64,000 nucleotides of DNA from Lucifuga dentata (taxonomy: Eukaryota > Chordata > Actinopteri > Ophidiiformes > Bythitidae), in contig VXCM01000035.1 in the NCBI GenBank assembly GCA_014773175.1, forward strand, positions 1 through 64,000. Direction: 5' to 3'. Made by a program: the position numbers and the translations under genes. This document shows, piece after piece, positions 12,501-26,300 of this stretch. Within the stretch, counting starts at the first letter, position 1, and each line of letters begins with the position of its first letter. The notes below the pieces were generated by a model. That model worked only from the letters and a program-made list of their open reading frames with translations, did not search any database and had not been told where the DNA came from.

Positions 12501-15500
12501 TGGCAGTTGTTTTTGAAATACCAATCCTGATATGTTTTTTCCAAAGTCTGTTCTAAATTGATTTAATCCAATTCAGTTTTGAGTACATGAACACAATGCT
12601 TGTTCTCTATTCAGTTCTCTTTCTCCCTTTTGTCACATTTCCTGGTGCTTCTATTTCATGCTTTTCTCCTTTATTTTCCTCCCTCAAAATTTCCCAAATG
12701 ATGAGGGTGGTGGTTGTAGTACTTTTGATAATATTGATCGTACATGTGTGTGCACGTCGGTGTGTGTTTCAGCCTAACTTTCAGTTTCCGGAGATGTCTC
12801 ACTTCCAACTACAGCCACCTCAAGTGCAATCATCTATGGAGAGGTAACACACACACACACACACATTCAAAGCAAACTCACACAGTTTATAAACCGATGC
12901 CACATTTCTTATATGTTTGTAAATGGAATCACATGATAAACCAAAACTGGTTTGTTGATCAATTAGAATCTTTTTATGGCTTTATGTCATCCAGTTCCCA
13001 TCTGCGTCTTTATTGGTTTCTATCTTTTTTTTCCTCAATCTCTCAGTGGCCACTCTGAGGCATCAGGCCTGAGTGACGGCAATGAGGGAGGAGGGGGAGG
13101 TCGCCACGAAGAACGCTCCACCAAGAGACACCAGAGACGCTCTGTACGAAGTCGATCACGCCACGAGAAGACTTCCAAGGCGAAGCTCAATGTTCTCAAT
13201 GTAATAGCACATATATATGTACATACATACATAGTAATTTTCCAAAATAAATCCTATAACAGTCTTTTCAAAAATCTTATAAAGTTGTACATGGAGAATA
13301 TCAAACCTTATTTATCTCAAACTCTCTTCTTAATTACATATTTTGGTATTGTCAGTAAATGTGCAATTGTGTTGTGTTTGGTTTTTTTTGTGCATACATT
13401 CATGTAGATATCCAGCTTAGGAGACAGGGTAGCAGAATGTCAGCTGGAGACCCACAACAGGAAGATGGTGACCTTCAGGTTTGACCTGGATGGAGACAAC
13501 CCTGAGGAGATAGCTCAGATCATGGTATACATCCTGTCATCTATTTTCATTTCCTCCACCACCCTCAATTAAATTAGTTGTTCCGCTTTTTTGGCTTTGT
13601 GTTGCAAATAAAGTAATTAGCTGTGATCATGATACAGGCCTTCAATGCAGCAGTAGGAGGAGATACAATATGGCTAACAGTACTTTTTTAAATGTGTGAA
13701 CACAGCAGGATTTGGACTAAAATGACATGCAAACACTGAAGTTCTGCATTTCTGTGATGGTATCTGCTTGTGTTATTACATTTTGACGGAGCCACAATTA
13801 CAGGGTATTCATGAAGAAGAAATTCCCAGAAATGAGCCACACACAGTCGGCGTGATTTAAATCACTGTGGCAACGCAAGCCACGGCATGGGAGACATAAA
13901 CAAGGAATTGGCCTTATTCTTTCTGTCACATACCCACTCACGAAACACACACTTCAGAGTCTGCCACAAACCAAGCTTACGAACCTTCTTTCTGTGTGCT
14001 TGTGTCCAGGTCCAGAGTGAGTTCATCCTGGAGAGTGAAAGGGAGTCATTCATTGAACAGATCAGAGAGGTGATAGAGAACGCTGATGAGAAAGGCCTGG
14101 AGAGAGACACAAACAGCCAAGTAAACACAAACACACACTCAGTCTGTTGTTCTGTTGTTTATACATACAGGTATATATATTGTATGTGTTGTGCACTCAT
14201 ACTTACACCTATAAAATTTTCTTATTGATCTGCAGATTCCAGGTGACATGGAGCAGCAAATTCCTGCTATATCAGTCCCCATGCCAGGTAAAACAAAAAA
14301 AGCAGAAAGGTTAAGAGACTTTTTTTGTCAGCAACAATTCCCAGTACTGAAAGGGCTTTCCACACAACATTGAATCCCAACCACATGTACTGAATTTCAT
14401 GTAGCAAGACAGAACTTCTGCAGATTTTCAGTGGAAAATCATCATTTGCAGAAAAATAGTGTGTTCCAAAAGGAGAGTAAGAAATTAAAATCCTGTGTAT
14501 TCCCTTCCTCTTTCCCCCAGGCATCCCTCCCAATGCAACAGCCCAAGTTGTTCACTCAGCAGGTCGTAAGTTCATTGTCAGCCCAGTACCTGAATCCAGG
14601 CTGAAGGAACAAAGTCCCACCTCTCCGTCTCCCGTGCTTGCACCTACCGTTGATACAGGTAACAGTCGGTTTGTATTTGTGTTTGTATAACCTGTAAAGG
14701 CAAGCTAACATTCCTCAATTTTGATGCAGGAAGTGAATTGCTGCTCCTAGCAAAATGCCCTGAATTTGGTAGAAAGCTGCCATAGCAACTGCCAAATCTT
14801 TGCTTAATTTAAAACTTGAACCAGATACAAATGAAAAGACACACTCACACACTAATATTAGATTATCCATAATGCTTTTAGTGGAAGATGCCCAAATGTT
14901 CTGTCCAAATGCAATAACACTGTGGCATTTATTTAAATTGATACATTGGGTCCTGGTAGAATGTTAGAAATACAGAACTCTGTCTTTCCTTGTGACTCAT
15001 GTGGATCTAAATATTGCATTACAATCTCATAATCATAAATACTTTATGCATTGCATGGTTTTCAAATATTATTAGTGAATAGTTAAAAATGAATAGAAAT
15101 TTACTCCATTAAAAGATCACAATTAAGGAAAGTCATGCTTCTTTCAGCACTCCCAAATACTATACACAGAATAAACAAGGTGAAAAGCAGACTGGTATTT
15201 AGTATAAATTGTTGTGATTTTTGTAGGGGGTAAATCAGTTATATATTCATATAGCAAATTTTTAAATATTTAAACAAAAACAGATTGAGATTCTCACCTA
15301 AAATCACTAAGAGGCCTAATTTTTTCCACCTAAAAATATCCTTGTACAACCCATTTCAGTCATGTGTGTCACTCTAGTGTCTCCCCATGCATGCATAAAC
15401 TGTCTGGCAGCCTTTGTAGTCACTGCTTTTATTGTCCTATGAGGCAAATAACACCCATCTTATTTTCCTAGTCAGTGGAAACAAACCATAAAAAGTATTT

Positions 15501-18500
15501 GCAGATGCTGTTTGTGAAAACATTACCTCTCAGTGAACAGAGGGTGGGTATTGCCTGTTCTTTTTTTTTCTTTTTTTGTTTTGTTGGGTTTTGTTGTTTC
15601 AAACAGTGTTTCTTTTGTTCCAGCTAATTCAGCCTCAGATCCGGCTCCATCTCAGACTTCAGTCCAGAATTCGGGCTTGTCTCAGTCCACTGGAGCAGTC
15701 AGCTTACATCAAGCCTTCTCAGAGCTCAAACAGAACCAGAATCAGGTTGATTCCGGACCCAGCACCGCCCCAGCTTCCATCCACTCCACCCCTCCTCTAG
15801 TACAGCCTCCAGCTGCCTCTGTCCCTTCACAGGCCAACACAGACAGTGGATCCACTCTGACTGTGGCTGCTACTGCTGGGCTTGTCCCTTCTAATGTTAA
15901 CCAGGCACAGGAGCAAGTGTCAGATGCCTCTCTTCCTCCCCCTTCCTCCTCCTCCTCCTCCTCCTCCTCCTCCTCTGCCTCCATCTCTGGGCCACCTATC
16001 TGTCTGAGCCCCCTTGGGGCATCCTCCCCTCCTGCTGTTGTGGTGAATCAGCCCACTCTCCTGCCACAGGGGCTTTCACAGCAAGGGGTACAGGCTCCAT
16101 TGCAACCACAGGTCCCAGCACAAGTCCAAAGTCAAGCACAAATCCAGCCCCAGACTTTCACCCAGCCTCAGAGCCCCTATACCCAGCCCCAAGCAACAGT
16201 TTCTGCTGCCAGTGCTTCTTCAGCACCTTCCACTTTTACAGTGGCTAACATTTCCCCAACCTCACTAACTTCCCCTCCTCCGGCGCAGATCATTCCCCTT
16301 GTTTCCCCTCCTCTGTCATCTTCTAGCCCTCTACCCAGTGAAATCACTTCTGATCATCCCTCAATCTCTTCCTCCTCCTCTGGTACTCCTCTTTCTATTG
16401 CCCCCACTACTGCTGCCATCCCTGGTCCCCAGCTCACTCCGGCTGACTCTTCCCATCCTGCTCTCTTCTCCTATGTGGGAGCCAGTCTCCAGCCAGTCAC
16501 CACCAGTGTTCCTTCAGTCCAACCAACCTTGGTCCATGCCCAGCCACAGACAGCAGCCCTGCCAGGGCAGACGCACACACACTGTGGGGAATGTGATGCA
16601 AGGTAAGAAGTGGTCAGTGCGTTTTTGTTTATGCATAATACACCAGTTCAGTCATTCATTAATTGTGAAATCTATGTGTATAGGAAACGTATACAGCTAA
16701 CAATCATCATTGCTTATAAGGCTGAATAAAATAGTAAGCTCATTGCAATTCCCCGTGCTGATTTTCTTATCAGAATACTTTAGTGGAATAATTTCTGGTC
16801 ACACAATCTAATGCTGGCAGCAGGAGCTGTGTTGTAGCTTTCACATAATACTCCAGTGACCTGATTTATACATTCAGTTTATCATATTTGATATATTTTT
16901 ATGAGTTGAGACTTTCCAGCAGCATCATTGCCTGATAGCAGAGCAATTAAGTCATCATCCCACAATAGCTGTTGTGATAATAATATCTTTATTAGGTGCG
17001 AGTCATCAACTGAGCCTCAAGGCAAACCAGACGACATCCAGACCCTGGAAAAGAAGCTGCGTTCTCTCTTCATGGACCTCGGTGGAGGGGCACCCTCCGC
17101 CCAGGGAGACCTCTCAGCTGCTGACCCTGCCTCAGGCTCCTCTGTAGCAGGTACCTCATCGCCAATGGGCCCCTCCTCTACCTCCACCATATCTGTGACC
17201 ACACCCGTTTCCAGCCAGGCAGCCAATGCGCCTCAGACCCCCTCCAGCCTAGCACTAGGGTCACTGGGGTCAGTTGCCCCAATCCAAGGCCCTGGAACAC
17301 CCATCTCCACCCCTACACACCCTGGTAGGTGGAAGAATTAATGTTTGTGTCTGCATGTATGCTAACAGGAGCTATCCTGTGTTTGTAAGCATGCTAACAG
17401 TCTATGATTTCAACTTCCACAGTCATCCCTTCGTCATCCTACGGCCAGACCACTCCATCTAAAACCCCAGTATCCAGAGTCCCGGTGAGTGATCCTGTTT
17501 TACAGTAGGTGGTAATATTTATTTTTAGAGTTATTTAGTATTACATTAGTTGCAGTAGTTGTTTAATGGCCAGAGAGCAGACCAGTGAATGTTCTTAAGT
17601 GAAACTCCAGGTCTTTTGATAGTTGCATAATTAAAAGGTCATTCAGAGGTTAGCGGTCACAGACAATTTAACGTTTAAGAATTAAACATGATTTAAGCGG
17701 TTTCTACTCACTTTCTTCACTATTCATCTGGCATGGAAATTTCTTTAACATTCTCCCAAATGAATACTATTCTTATAACCTCTTCTTCAAATCTTTTTGT
17801 CATTTCTGTCTCATTTCCCCCCACTCTCTCTCTTCTTATCACCCCTCTTTCCCTTCCTCTCTCATATCTCTGGGATTAGGCCAGTTCTCCTCCTTCAGAA
17901 CTCCTGCCATCCTTCCCTGGACCTTGTCTAATACAGGTTTTTTTCTTTTTTTTTTTTTTTTAACNTTTTTTTTTTTTTTTTAACTCATTTTTAAGTGTGT
18001 TTCCTTTGCATAAGTACATTATTGTATGTAATGAGCCAAATATGAATATGTCGTACCGTAAGTCCCATGTTATATCTGTATTATACTGTATATGTATAAA
18101 TACTGCCAGTATTGAGCACTTCTGCTGTGTAGGCTCATATTTGATCATTTTAATAATTAAATATTTAGACTCATAAGCCTTACACTAGACAAAACTCTGG
18201 ATTACATCACATTCACATAATAAAATCATCTCAACTCAGATGAAGATTATATTCTAATTTGCAACTGAACTGCGGCTGAGAGAGGCGGAAAGAGACGTAA
18301 GGACAGACAGAATTAGAAAGGAATAATGGCAAGGGAAAAGATGGAGAGGGATGCAGATAGAGTCAGACAGAGCAAGAGGAAGAGAAACAGTGAATGAGAT
18401 GAAAATTGAGTTGGACAGAGAGAGAGGAAGCAGACAGAACAGGACAGGCTACCTGAGGGCAGAGACATGGCAAACTGAAGCTGGCTTTAATTTCCAGACT

Positions 18501-19742
18501 GTTTTGTCGTGGCTGTGAATGCTGCTTTCTAAAAATAGAACTTCCATTTAAGCAGAACAGCACACTCAATAGAAATCTGACCTTATTCTGTTATGTAAAA
18601 TCTGACCTGCCAAGTTTCAGACAGTCACGTCTCATTCTCCCATGGGTGACACTTGGGCTCTTTGATTAAGTGAATCCAGTTAGAGTTGAAGCTCACAAAG
18701 GATTTGGTTTTAATGATTTCTTTTTTAATTGCAGTTAAGATGTGCAAGAGAATAAAAGGTTTTGTGTGTCCTCAACAGCGTTTAACCCATGTGTATGCAT
18801 CTGTTTGTGCTTCTGTGTGTGTGTTGGCTTTAAAACACACATTTTGTGGACATTTTGTACACACATTAAGGGTGTTGCAACAAATAAAGTGTCAAAATTT
18901 CAGATAGAAGGTCATAATTACACTTATTGTGTAATTGTGATGAAGCCTGAAGAGAGTATTAATTTTATTAATTAACCTAACACAGGAAATTGTATGTTTG
19001 GTCGTTACAATGGATTGCACTATTGCATAATAATGCGTGTGTGAGAAAACATGCTCTGCTTGTGTTGCTAATTGACCGTAGTGCCTAAACCTGTTTGTGG
19101 CTGCTTACTTCTATGTGTGTACACAACTAACAGTTTATGTCTCTCTGTCCAGTCCCAGCAGCCTCTTGAGGACCTGGACGCCCAGCTGAGGAGAGCACTG
19201 AGCCCAGAGACTGTTCCTGTCAGCACACACACACAGGTAAACACACATTACACATCATAATATGATAACTCATATTATAATGTATAATGATTGAATGACA
19301 CCGTGACATCATGCTAACATATTTTCTCCTTCCTCCACTCTTCCCACAGGCCTCTCATAGTGGCATACCTTTGATCGGACAACCAAGTATGAATCTGTTG
19401 AGCTGGGTGTCTTTATATTTCTCTCATGTCTTTCTGTTTTTCTGTCTAATATATCTAATATCTCTCTTTCAGTTCCCTTCGTTTTGGAGGATGAAACTGT
19501 ATTCTCTGCTGTTCCACCTCCTGCTCCTCCTCTGGGTGCAATCAAACTGGGGAGATTTCAGGTAAAACAAATTCTTCACAGCACATAAAAATACACGGTT
19601 GGAAAAGTCGGACGGTGGCAGCTCAGTAGTAAAAATGTGTCTCGCTTTCTTTATCTCTCAGGTCTCCTTAGCTACTGAAGAGCCTCCTATCCCTGCCTGC
19701 ACTAAATCCTCCTCCACTTCTTCCACCTCCTCAACCTCCTCG

Positions 19743-19774
<32 letters not shown>

Positions 19775-22700
19775 CTCCTCCTCCTCCTCCTCCTCCGGTC
19801 GCTCCAGCCCGGAGAATATGCTGCACAGGGTCTGTTCGATGCCACTGAGAGAAAGGGCAGTCAAAGCTGGAGACGTTGTAGATGGACTCCTCAGCCCTGT
19901 TCCTCAAAGGTCCCTCCATCCCTCCCCATATGCTTCCCCATGCCCCTCCCCCAAGCCCACCACCACCATTGGACGCTTTCAGGTATTCTGTCTGTTCCTA
20001 TCCTTCCCCCTTCACATCCTCTTTCTTTTTCTTTGTCACACTATTCATCCATGGGTTCCCTATGTATTTTGTTACTCCAGGTCACCACCAACACCGAGGC
20101 TCGGGTTGNTCATCCATGGGTTCCCTATGTATTTTGTTACTCCAGGTCACCACCAACACCGAGGCTCGGGTTGGTAGATTCTCTGTCAGCCGTGCAGAGG
20201 AGCAGAAGCTTGAGGCCTGGCAAAGTCCTCCACCCACTGCTAATGGACCCACTGAGCCCCAGCAACTTTTGAGTCCAGACTCCATCCATAAGGCCTCTCT
20301 GCCGAGTCTAAACAACAACTCCTTCAATAATTCATACATCAGCAGTGACAACGACTCAGAATTTGAGGACGAAGACTTCAAAAGGGAAGTCAGCCGCCTC
20401 AAAGAAAAGTAAGCCGTTGCCACTTTTCTTCCTAACTATCTCAGAGAAAAGTATGTTCTGCTAACCTCTCAGTTCCTTACTCTTTTTCCTCTCTTTCACT
20501 TCTCCCAAGGTTAACTGCTTTGAAGAAAACTGGATTCTGCTCTTCTTTTCTTTCCGCTCTCTTCACTTCTTGCACGCTTCCCTTTAAACGAGGTTAACTG
20601 CTTCCGTGAAAAGTTAACTGTACTGTTTTTCTTTTTCCTTCCCGTCTTTCTTCCCCTTATAGTGAGGTTAACCACCAACTTTCCTTAACTAATTCTTTTT
20701 TCTGCTTTTGTTTCTCTTCATTCTATCCTTGAAGAAAGATGTTCAGTGCTTCAAAGATACGCAGGCCCTTCTCTCCGTACTTCCTCATCCTCTTCCTCAT
20801 CTTTCTCATCACCTCTCCTTTTGTACCACTAGGCACATGCGTGAGATTCAGGCCCTTCAATGCCGCCAGAAGGAGGAAATAGAGGGTCTCTTCACAAGGT
20901 TGGGAAAGGTAACTGGAACAGCATGTGGACAATGTCATTTTTTTTTAAACTAAAATTGAAGTCTTATTTTTTTTTTAAGAAAACTACTTTTTTCCTTCCT
21001 TAGCTGTAATGGTGTAACTAACAACCAGTACAGTTTTCATTCACAGTGAATTAAAAATGTGATCAGAACACATCTTCTTAATGTCAGAATAAAGACAGAA
21101 TTCATCCGTTGGTCTTTGTTTAGGTTCCTCCAGCTACAATGCTCCCTCCTGTAGTTGCCTTAGCTGGCAGGAGGAGACGTCCTACCAAGAGCAAATCCTC
21201 CAAATCATCCAGAACCAGCTCCACGCATGGCAGCAAGAGTCCATTACAGCCAGGTAGGCTCTGGTTTCAATCGTTTTTTTTCGCTAATCCTGCACCTCTA
21301 GATAATTACTATTACTAACAATGTGAAGATGCCTGTAGATAATACTTAATCTTATCCTGTAAGCCTGTAATGTGTCCACCACAACCAGGTGATAGTTGGT
21401 GAAAACTATCAAACATTTACCCTAACATTACACTGTCTGTGTGTTTGTAAATCTATGTGCACATATATGTGTGTGTGTGTGTGTGTGTGTGTACTGTATG
21501 TGTGTGTGTTTATCTGCTGGGTCACATGCTTGTGGGTGTACCATTGAGCAGGCTTGGAGCTTCAAGATTTCTGACTGCTTTTCCTGTTTTTCTCTATGCG
21601 TGTGTGTGTAAATGTGTGTGTCTGTGGTGACGGGTGTCTGTCTGTGTGTGGTGTGCGCGTATCTGTACCCATTGTGGTGTCTTGTTCCCGCCCTGTCCTC
21701 TCCTGCGTGTCCTGCCGTCTGCTATCTCCAGGCAGCACTTTATCTGCCCAGAGCATCCCCACTGTCTACCCCTGCCAGCTGGCCCTGTTAGCCCCAGGAG
21801 GATTAGCCGATTCAGGCAGCAGCAGTCTAGTTCAGCCCCTGAAACCATCTCCATCCAGTGACAACCTGTGTTCGGCCTACACCAGTGAAGCAGCACTCTC
21901 CGTTCCCAGCCTGTGTGCTCCCACCCCAGGTAGGCTTTCCACTGTGAAACCCAGGGAAGGGTTCATCAGCACCTCTCAAACACGAATAATACTTATAATA
22001 AAAAAAAAAAAAGTTGAATTACTGCGAGATCTGACACTGACCATGAGCTTAGACAGCTCATCTCACACTTCAAACTCTGTATGCCCAATGGTAAAAGCAA
22101 AGTATTAACTTCTGTATTGCACTTGTGTGCAGACAAAAAAAAAAATGCACTTCAAAAGTGATGAAAATCTCCCTCACAGCTGGATACTTCACCTCTTTCT
22201 GTCTTTCTCTGTTTTTCTTTCTGACTCTGTGTGAAGCAGTGTGATGGTTAACTGACTGTTAGATTCTTCCAGTGTATTCCTTCATTGCCTTTCTCTCTTC
22301 TTGTCTCTCTGTTCATTTCCTTGCTTTTTCCGTTCCTTCACATTCCCTTTCTTTTCATGTTTTACTCTTCCAATCTCTCTCTTGTTTCATCTCCTTCATC
22401 TCTGTTATTTTTTGTTCTTTTCTCCATCTGCATCTCTTCCTTCCTCTTTTCTATCTCCTTTTACATTTCCTGTTCTCTCCTTTCATTCTCCCTTGCTCCT
22501 TTTTTCTCCTTTTCTTTTCCCTCTCTCTTTTCTCTTCCCCCCCCCCCCCCCCNCCCCCCCCATCTCTTCAGGCTGTGTAAAGTTCAGCTGGGGTTCGGAG
22601 CGTTTGGCCTTCAAGCCTGGCGGCAGGAGGACGCGCTTTCTGAGTACGCCCTGCTTGGCTCTTTGTGTGTAACGCTTTCTTTCTTTGCTCTTCCTTACTT

Positions 22701-23353
22701 ACTTTTTTTTTCTTATTTTTTCACTTTTATATCCATCAAGTCAAGGTCATCCTGTCTTCCCATGAGTCTTCCTCTTTGATGAAGAGCCCTTGCTTCTAAT
22801 ATAACCAGTATCCTGTAGGGATCTTGCATCTTCAGGAAGTCAACTTTTCAAGAATTTGTAGAAAACCTCTTACTCATGGGAAATTTATCGAGCATGTATG
22901 CTCTTATTGTTACACAATTTTACACCTTATAATTATAACCCAGCTTTTCAAAACTAAGGTCATATGCCCACCTTTACTTATATTTTATTGAGAAACACAA
23001 TACCCATCAAAATTAATGTATAAACTTCTCATCCATATCCAAACAGCTCATTCAACCACTTCAGATATCATTAATTTTTTTTAATAGAACCAAGGTTCCT
23101 GTAAATTGTCTTATGTAGCAAAAAAAAAAAAAAATCAGCAATATTCAGCTGCAGATTCATGTTTATTTAATTAGTATTATGTAACTTCATTCTACTTGTT
23201 CGTGAGGATGTCAACTTTTAGATGGAGAATAAAAATGAACAATATCGGCTTAGTGCGGGAGAGACGTAGACCTAATGGAAATGATCATCATCCTTACATC
23301 CTCAAGCTTCTCCATCATCTTCACTCACTTTCAAGGTCCTTCTTCCAATGATT

Positions 23354-23397
<44 letters not shown>

Positions 23398-26300
23398 TGA
23401 CATAGTGCTCCTTGGCAAACATCTGTTGACTTTACAACCAATGTCCACTTCATGCACTGCCAAATTGTCAGAAATTAGAGCATCACAATTGATCGATTGG
23501 GTGAACCTACATCATAAAAGCCTGTCCTAAGACTTTGGCCATGTTGTGGTTGAAATCTTCCTGAAATCTTCCTGTCTGGACAGTGCATGAGTTGAGAAAT
23601 TGGAATGCTATTTTCCTCATGTTAGCTTTTCAGAGGCCATGGCTCGAGTAACAGTGCCTCCATCACATGAAAGTAACATTTTTCATCAGGCCACAGTGGT
23701 AAGTGGTACTGGATTTCATTGCTCAGCTTGATTTCATTGCCAAGAGAGAAATGAATAGAAGAATTATAAGAGCACAAGTCGGCGGCTGCAGAATTGACAC
23801 TTCACAACCACAGATCAAATGCACAGGGATTTTAAACAAACAGCAGTAGAATGACCTTCAAATCCCAGATGTAAGTGCCTAGTGTAAAAATCATACAGCA
23901 CTCAGAAAATAGATTTTATTACTTATACTTTCCTCTCTGTAGAAGAACCATGTAGGTTACAGGAATCCAAGAATAAGGAACTAGCTACAGACAGCTGACT
24001 GGTTATTGTGTGTGTGTCAGCATCAATTTTAAATTCTTGTCTGCTTCAAATGATTAAATTGGTTTCTATGAAAACAGGTAGACTAACAAGGAAAGACAAG
24101 TTCAGACCTGATGACTTGAGATTTCCTCTTTTTTTATTTTTAATGACTCATTTGAATACAGTTGTGTTTAAATACTGTATTTTGTTTATATATTTCTCAG
24201 ATTTTCTTAAGCTAAATTAAAATGGCTATATAGTGTTTAAAAAAAACTTTGATGCTTGAATGAAGCGTTATTTACGAATGCTTCTGAACCCTCTGCAGCT
24301 CATATGCTTACTTCTCTCCCTTCTTTCCTTTCTTCCTTCCCTCACTTCCTGTCCTCCACTCCATCTTTCCCTCACATCCTATGTCCCTCGCCCCTCCCCG
24401 TGTCACCATAGCCATGAAGGGAGAGAGACAGATCTGGGTCTTATAGTTTTCAGTATGATGTGATTGAGTTGGTAAACAGGGAGCGTAGTGAGTAAAGTGA
24501 CACAATATTGGCATTAAATCAATGTCAATATGCTGCTCTTCGATTTAAAACACAATCTTATATTGGACCCAGTTCTGTGCGGCCCAGTGAGCTGTAGAGA
24601 GGACTCAGAATCACCTCCGAACCTCTTGAAGTTTAAATCGTTGTAATAGGATGCATTGTGTTTGAATGATGGGTGTTGTGGGCGGGGTTTAACTCTGACT
24701 CTCTCCCAATCTTCCAATCGTTGTCTTCCGGCCACACAGGGAAGATGGTGAAAAAAGTCTGCCCCTGCAACCAGCTTTGTAGTAACTATCTCTCTTTTTG
24801 GCCTTTGATCCCTCCATCCTTCCCCTCCTCCATCCTTGCACTTGCGCTCCCACGCTTCTTCCCGCCCTCTGATATACTATTTTTAACCTTTGACCCTCTG
24901 CTAGATTTGAGATCACTTCACTTCAGTTATTTCAAGACCTGAACATTCATGTTTTACGGGGACATCACATCTGCAGTTTTGACATTTTGATGAAGACATT
25001 CTTTCTAACAAAGAATCGGAGAAAATCTAGCTTTAGGACTAAAATGACTGAATTGACGAAGTCAGTATCAATTCATCCTGGTAAAGCATGAATCTGTAAG
25101 CTCTCACACATCTGAAGTGCACATTAAAACACACAGAGATGCACACCTCATTGTCATGGAAACCTCTGCACCCTCCCTTTCCTCTCCTGCCTTGTCCTGG
25201 CATGTGGTTTGGACTACATTGTCCAGAATTCCGTGCTGCTACAGTCAGTCATGACTCAGGATCTCCTCATTCTTATTTTCCTCCATTTTATTTAGCATGA
25301 CATGGCAGTTTTTCCTTACAGTGGCTAATCTCTGCATTTCATGTCTTCTCTCATGTGTAATGATGAATGTAAATACATAATTCATATCAAAACAAATTCT
25401 TGCCAGCATTTGCAATTGTACAGTATTACTGTAAACTGCAAAAATGCAATATTTTATCGAGCAAAACACATCTGATTAAATCTGTGGGCTTTTTAATCAT
25501 ATCAGTTTCTCTGAAGAGTCCTGAATAATATGAGAAGTTATTTGTGAAAGATAACACGGGTTTGGAGTCAGGGGTTTTCTTGCAATATATGAATTTGATT
25601 TAACTGTAATCTCAAGTCCTGAGAGTCTCCTGTATCTTAGGAGTCTTCTTTGGTCCCTCATATGATTAGTTTCCTCCTAATCCAGATAGAAATTGTCATA
25701 TCAAAAACTGATCACCTTTGACTTGATGATTGTCTTGATGAGAGCCTGGTGTTGAGCATTTTACCAGCTGTAACAGAGCGTGGGCACCATCTAATGGTCA
25801 AAGAATGAACTGCAATGGTACAGAATCAGCATTGCTTCAGTCATGCAGGAGAACGTTTCGGCTGTATGTTTCTGGCCTTATCAAATACCTGCTTTTTGCC
25901 CAGAGTGTTACCACTCTGAGGCAGGAGCATGTGAGCGATGTGATAGAATGCTAATTTACAACGTCACTTTTGGCAAGAATGGAAATAGACAATTGGGACA
26001 AAATCAATGTAAGGCTCAGGTTAGAAAAGGTCATAAATGTTGGCAAGTGCCCACATTCAGAGGTAAAAATCTTACTCTACTATCATAATTTACTTGCTTC
26101 TGAATATTGTCATCATCATCTCCTTCACTACAACTACACAATTTAGTTGTCTGACCTGCTCCAAACCTCTGACCTACCATCCCAACCAGCTTCTGTCACC
26201 ATTACGGCCCTTTCCAAGGCACAGAAACTGCATCCTATTCATTCAGATTCAATCAGTGTCAACTCTCACTATGTCGTGATTACATCCTTCTCCTCCCCCN

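Noticed and set aside
22272..22779. Long Phe/Ser/Leu-rich frames resembling membrane protein
   Set aside because: Produced by a T/C-rich polypyrimidine intron and poly-C gap.
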